64,000 nucleotides of DNA, from assembly GCF_000418325.1 (NCBI RefSeq), contig NC_021658.1, forward strand, positions 12,876,501 through 12,940,500, given 5' to 3'. The position numbers were made by a program, and so were the translations under genes. Of the stretch, positions 61,401 to 64,000 are shown one piece after another. The DNA is from Sorangium cellulosum So0157-2. GTDB lineage: Bacteria; Myxococcota_A; Polyangia; Polyangiales; Polyangiaceae. A model generated the notes under the pieces. It was not told where the DNA came from. It was given only the letters and a program-made list of their open reading frames with translations, and searched no databases. Each line of letters starts with the position of its first letter. Positions within the stretch are counted from its first letter, which is position 1.

Positions 61401-63075
61401 GATCGCGAACCCGGACGCGAGCGGCGTCGGCGAGGTGCTCGCGCGCGGCCCCAACGTCATGAAGGGCTACGCCGAGGGCGCCGGCGCGACCGAGGCCGCG
61501 CTCGACGCGGACGGGTGGCTCCACACCGGCGATCTCGGCAGGCTCGACAAGCAGGGGCGGCTCGTCCTCGTCGGCCGGCAGAGCGAGGTGATCACCGCGG
61601 CGAAGGGCGAGAACGTGTACCCGGCCGACGTCGAGCGCCAGCTCGGCAAGGTCGCGCACGTGAAGGAGCTCGCGATCGTCGGCATCGACAACGGCCGCGG
61701 CGGCGAGCAGGTCGCCTGCCTCGCCGTCCCCGCGGCGCCGAGCGCGAAGGGCGAGGGCGGCGACGAGGCGCTCGCGCGGGCGGCGCAGCACGAGCGCGCG
61801 CTCGACGCGCTCCGCACGGCGATCCAGGCGCTGCCCAAGCCGTGCCACCCGATGGCGCTGCACCTCCACGACGCCGACCTGCCGCGCACCGCGTCCGGCC
61901 AGGTGAAGCGCGCCGAGGTGAAGGCGATCGTCGAGCGGCTCGCCGCCTCGGCCGCCGAGGCGGGCGCGGGGGCGCTCGCGCAGGACGCCGGCGCCGCGGC
62001 CGCGGAGCCGGCGTCGCACAAGCCGGGCGAGGAGCCGATCCACATCCCCCGCCCGATGGCCGACTTCGCGAAGCACTGGATGAACAAGGTCCAGTCCGGC
62101 TTCTACGGGAACGTCATGCGCCCGAAGGTCTACGGGCGCGCGTTCATCCCGCACAACCGCAACACGATCGTCATCTCGAACCACGCGAGCCACCTCGACA
62201 TGGGGCTCGTGAAGTTCGCGCTGGGCAGCTACGGCGACGGCATCGTCTCGCTCGCCGCCCAGGACTACTTCTTCGAGGGCAACCGCTGGCGGCGCGCCTA
62301 CTTCGAGAACCTCACGAACCTGGCGCCGTTCGACCGCAAGGGCGGCCTGCGCACGGCGCTGCGCCAGACCGGCGAGATCCTCGACCGCGGGCGGACCGTG
62401 CTGCTCTTCCCCGAGGGCACGCGCAGCCCCGACGGCAGCATCCTGGAGTTCAAGCCGGCGATCGGGCACCTCGCGCTCACGCACAACGTCGACATCCTGC
62501 CCCTCTACCTGGGCGGGACCTTCGAGGCGCTCCCCAAGGGGCGCAGCGTCCCCATCCGCCGCGATCTGGTCGCGCGCATCGGGCCGCCGCTCGAGATCGC
62601 CGACCTGCGCCGGCTCACGGCCGGGATGAAGTACGCGATGGCCTGCCGCAAGGTCGCGGAGCTCACGCAGCTCGCCGTGATCAAGCTCAAGGAGGGCGGC
62701 GCCCTCGACCTGCGCCGGGTCGAGAGCATCGATCAGGCCGCCACCACGAAGGAGCACCCGCTCACGGTCCTGTTCCGCGAGCTCGAGTCGAAGTACGTGG
62801 CCGGGCGGGTCACCCAGCCGATCACCTACTACGTCACGCTCGGGGCGGAGGAGGAGGCGAAGTGGACGCTGCGGATCGATCCGGCCAGCTGCGAGGCGCG
62901 GATCGGCAAGCCGAGCCAGCAGGCGGACTGCGTCCTCAAGACGACGCCGGAGATCTTCACCAAGATCGTCCGGGAGGCCTACACGCCGAGCCCGATGGAG
63001 TTCATGACGGGCCTCGTGAAATCGAACGACATCTCCCTCCTCCAGACCTTCCAGAAGGTTTTCGATCTCGCATGA
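58492..63075 (+). CDS. elbD: ElbD-like multidomain enzyme: reductase, AMP-ligase, acyltransferase, SCP2
   Basis: ATG at 58492 (TGGAG just upstream) gives 1527 residues with four domains. Residues 40-440: fatty-acyl reductase type Rossmann domain, G49-G-T-G-F-L-G55 and catalytic Y315-xxx-K319 (YTYTK). Residues about 640-1190: AMP-dependent ligase with YTSGTTGEPKG (P-loop about 760-770), GYGLTEAAPL, and HTGDLGRLDKQGRLVLVGRQ. Residues about 1200-1400: PlsC-type acyltransferase with H1231-xxxx-D1236 and FPEGTRSPDG. Residues about 1420-1527: SCP2-like lipid-binding domain. The layout is that of ElbD, described in Myxococcus xanthus ether-lipid biosynthesis, which can activate, reduce and transfer acyl chains. 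The ATGA overlap with the downstream epimerase gene indicates coupling. Confidence 0.9.
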   Translation: MSHMGVTNGAGARGVEPGSPGAAKGEETAAAPPLVPSQVLSGKRLVVVGGTGFLGKVWLAMLLARFPEIDHIYLLVRAKDSQSPEERFWSQIATSPVFDPIREQHPGPAFEEYLRRKITPMNGNVGQPMLGLGDRVGELTGNIAAVVNVAGVVDFNPPLDEALEVNAFGISNLVELARALGAKVMHTSTCFVAGYRSGLIEENHPAEIPFPRAAGETWFGAACPKRTLDRSHWDPQREISECLDLVKQARQRCEDAFRQSAFLDEAKANLAARGEPSRGSALENELARVKRKFIKDRLVEAGKERALFWGWTNIYTYTKSIGEQVLASSGLPFTIVRPAVVETAVEFPFCGWNEGINTSAPYLYLASKGQVQFPGDHDVRLDLIPVDMTASGMIASLCELIEGRAPAVYQYGSTDTNGCRVTRYLELAGLYKRRQVFEGKKTALFDIVSSRFEPRGLTRQQYGAHGARAIEGALRGLGGLLKSASVGPAAALLKPAAAALESAAKAEQRTATLLEVFMPFVAEADWVYSCANTRAAMARMPPEERARFTWAPEAIDWRDYIWNVHLPGLEKWAFPLMEDMLRREIKPLRPYDSLVDLLDEVAERFDHALSLQRIEQDGLSRTSYRELRDAACKTAARLAALGVRRGDRVALSGENQPSWPIAYFGILRAGAVAVPIDPALDAEAFAGIVRSSTAKVVLWDGGVEEKIGAAVRAALPNLYAFDLCGFAEGRVADLGPASGEGLAPPDVRVGSEDVASVVYTSGTTGEPKGVLLTHGNFTALLAALAPLFPLKASDRVLSVLPLHQTFEVTCGLLLPLSQGARIIYLDEVSADRVTDGLKRARVTAMVGVPALWQMLERQIVARVKEQGPAAAAAFSWAMELNRMLGKRFGLNVGRLFFGSVHEALGGNVRFLISGGAALPKDTAAVFKGLGLPLAEGYGLTEAAPLLTVAKPSPTVSPGNVGKPIPGVQIKIANPDASGVGEVLARGPNVMKGYAEGAGATEAALDADGWLHTGDLGRLDKQGRLVLVGRQSEVITAAKGENVYPADVERQLGKVAHVKELAIVGIDNGRGGEQVACLAVPAAPSAKGEGGDEALARAAQHERALDALRTAIQALPKPCHPMALHLHDADLPRTASGQVKRAEVKAIVERLAASAAEAGAGALAQDAGAAAAEPASHKPGEEPIHIPRPMADFAKHWMNKVQSGFYGNVMRPKVYGRAFIPHNRNTIVISNHASHLDMGLVKFALGSYGDGIVSLAAQDYFFEGNRWRRAYFENLTNLAPFDRKGGLRTALRQTGEILDRGRTVLLFPEGTRSPDGSILEFKPAIGHLALTHNVDILPLYLGGTFEALPKGRSVPIRRDLVARIGPPLEIADLRRLTAGMKYAMACRKVAELTQLAVIKLKEGGALDLRRVESIDQAATTKEHPLTVLFRELESKYVAGRVTQPITYYVTLGAEEEAKWTLRIDPASCEARIGKPSQQADCVLKTTPEIFTKIVREAYTPSPMEFMTGLVKSNDISLLQTFQKVFDLA

Positions 63076-64000
63076 GCCGCTACCTCGTCACCGGCGCGAC
63101 CGGTTTTCTGGGCTCGCACCTCGTCTCGGCGCTGCGCGGGGCGGGCCACGACGTCGTGGCGCTCTGCCGGGCGGAGGCGCCCGCGCTCGCCGAGCAGGGC
63201 GTCGCGCTCCGCCGCGGCGACGTCCTCGACGCGGCGTCGGTCCGCGCCGCCGCCGAGGGCTGCGAGGGCCTCTTCCACTGCGCCGGGCGCGTCTCGCGGC
63301 GCCGCGAGGACGCCGAGGCGCTCTACCGGACGCACGTCGAGGGGACCAAGATCACCCTCGACGCCTGCCGCGCCGCGGGGGTGAAGCGCGCGGTGATCGC
63401 GAGCACGAGCGGCGTCGTGGCGGTGAGCCGGGATCCGGACGACATCCGCGACGAGACGGCGGAGCCGCCGATGGACATCATCGCCGGCTGGCCCTACTAC
63501 CGCTCGAAGCTGTACGCCGAGCGCGCGGCCTTCGATCGCAACGGGCCCGGCTTCGAGGTCGTCGCCGTCAACCCGAGCATCCTGCTCGGCCCGGGCGACG
63601 TCCACGGCGCGTCGACGGGGGACGTCGTGAGCTTCCTCGAGCGCCGGCTCCCCTTCATCCCCGCGGGCGGCCTCTCCTTCGTCGACGCCCGCGACGCGGC
63701 GCAAGGGATGGCGCTGGCGATGGAGAAGGGCCGCCCGGGCGGGCGCTACCTGCTCGGCACCGCCAACATGAGCCTCGACGTCTTCTTCCACCGCCTCTCG
63801 CGGATCTCGGGCGTCCCGGCCCCGGCCCTGCGGCTGCCGCGGAGCATCGCGCTCGCCAAGGCGGGCGCGCACCTCATCGAGCGGGCGCGGAAGCGGCTGC
63901 CGTTCGACCTGCCGGTCGACCCGGTGTCGGCCGAGATGGGCCAGCACTTCTGGTACCTCGACGCGACAAAGGCCCGGCGAGAGCTCGGCTGGACGCCCCG
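63072..64000 (+). CDS. NAD-dependent epimerase/dehydratase (SDR), truncated by window end
   Basis: ATG at 63072 overlaps the TGA of the elbD-like gene (ATGA). The frame stays open to the end of the window, 309 codons so far. The N-terminus is an extended-SDR Rossmann fold (YLVTGATGFLGSHLVSALRG) and the catalytic pair lies in YYRSKLYAERAA (YxxxK). Conserved parts (FHCAGRVSRR, VEGTKITLDACRAAGVKRAV, VVAVNPSILLGPGD) resemble HpnA-like or 3-beta-HSD-like members. Given the coupling, it may reduce or epimerise a lipid intermediate in the ether-lipid route; this is inferred from position. Confidence 0.9.
   Translation, partial: MSRYLVTGATGFLGSHLVSALRGAGHDVVALCRAEAPALAEQGVALRRGDVLDAASVRAAAEGCEGLFHCAGRVSRRREDAEALYRTHVEGTKITLDACRAAGVKRAVIASTSGVVAVSRDPDDIRDETAEPPMDIIAGWPYYRSKLYAERAAFDRNGPGFEVVAVNPSILLGPGDVHGASTGDVVSFLERRLPFIPAGGLSFVDARDAAQGMALAMEKGRPGGRYLLGTANMSLDVFFHRLSRISGVPAPALRLPRSIALAKAGAHLIERARKRLPFDLPVDPVSAEMGQHFWYLDATKARRELGWTP

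Noticed and set aside
58231..62757. Minus-strand frame of about 1500 codons
   Set aside because: It is the antisense shadow of the elbD-like gene. Long open frames on the opposite strand are expected at this G+C, and it shows no domain.
1..64000. tRNA, rRNA, complete insertion sequences, attachment sites
   Set aside because: I looked for transposase-like frames with terminal repeats and for tRNA-like cloverleaf arms and found none that I could support by eye.

Overview
The window looks like chromosome of a Sorangium-type myxobacterium. G+C is very high almost throughout, many genes start with GTG, and lipoprotein signal peptides are frequent. Other typical traits are a Ser/Thr kinase with N-terminal helical repeats, FHA and PEGA proteins with Pro-rich linkers, a Gly-rich lipoprotein, and a multidomain enzyme of the kind used for myxobacterial ether lipids (ElbD-like). 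No tRNA, rRNA, complete insertion sequence or CRISPR array was seen.

Layout. 1-5 kb: end of atpE, then on the minus strand an L,D-transpeptidase, an FHA protein, an RHH-like regulator and a HEAT-like lipoprotein. 5-13.4 kb: ftsK, whose linker carries a 357-bp tandem duplication and a frameshift, a small ORF, and a Pro-rich protein with cyclic-nucleotide-binding-like folds that is also frameshifted. 13.5-17.3 kb (minus): envelope proteins around the site-2 protease RseP. 17.7-22.3 kb: a beta-helix lipoprotein, a Cys-rich lipoprotein, and a beta-propeller lipoprotein of mixed base composition. 22.35-23.86 kb: an ftsH pseudogene that has lost its ATPase core and gained a minisatellite. 24-30 kb: a small membrane protein, a sulfatase-modifying-factor-like lipoprotein, a PEGA protein, a Gly-rich lipoprotein, and an ECF sigma factor with a membrane-spanning tail.

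30.4-38.7 kb reads as an accessory island: a minimal nucleotidyltransferase, a hypothetical protein, an array of DNA palindromes with an exact 43-bp period, a small EACC1-like protein coupled by GTGA overlap to a CHAT protease/NB-ARC/TPR protein (an NLR-like architecture), then a small protein, a 45-codon ORF and a solo ParA ATPase joined by GTGA overlaps, ending in a 125-nt inverted repeat. The EACC1-like/CHAT pair and its palindrome array are the best candidate for an unusual system, probably defence or regulated cell death.

38.7-64 kb is mostly housekeeping: gpsA with a PlsB-like acyltransferase, gloB, an RNase HII-like protein, an MsrB-MsrA lipoprotein, lpdA with a 2-oxoacid dehydrogenase E1 alpha, a DUF4149-like and a HEAT-repeat protein, a ferredoxin, lipoproteins, a kinase, hutU and nfo. 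It closes with a 1527-residue reductase/AMP-ligase/acyltransferase/SCP2 protein that overlaps an NAD-dependent epimerase running off the end.

Several genes are broken by 1-2 nt changes in GC-rich runs. Some may be sequencing errors; the ftsH locus is degraded beyond that explanation.
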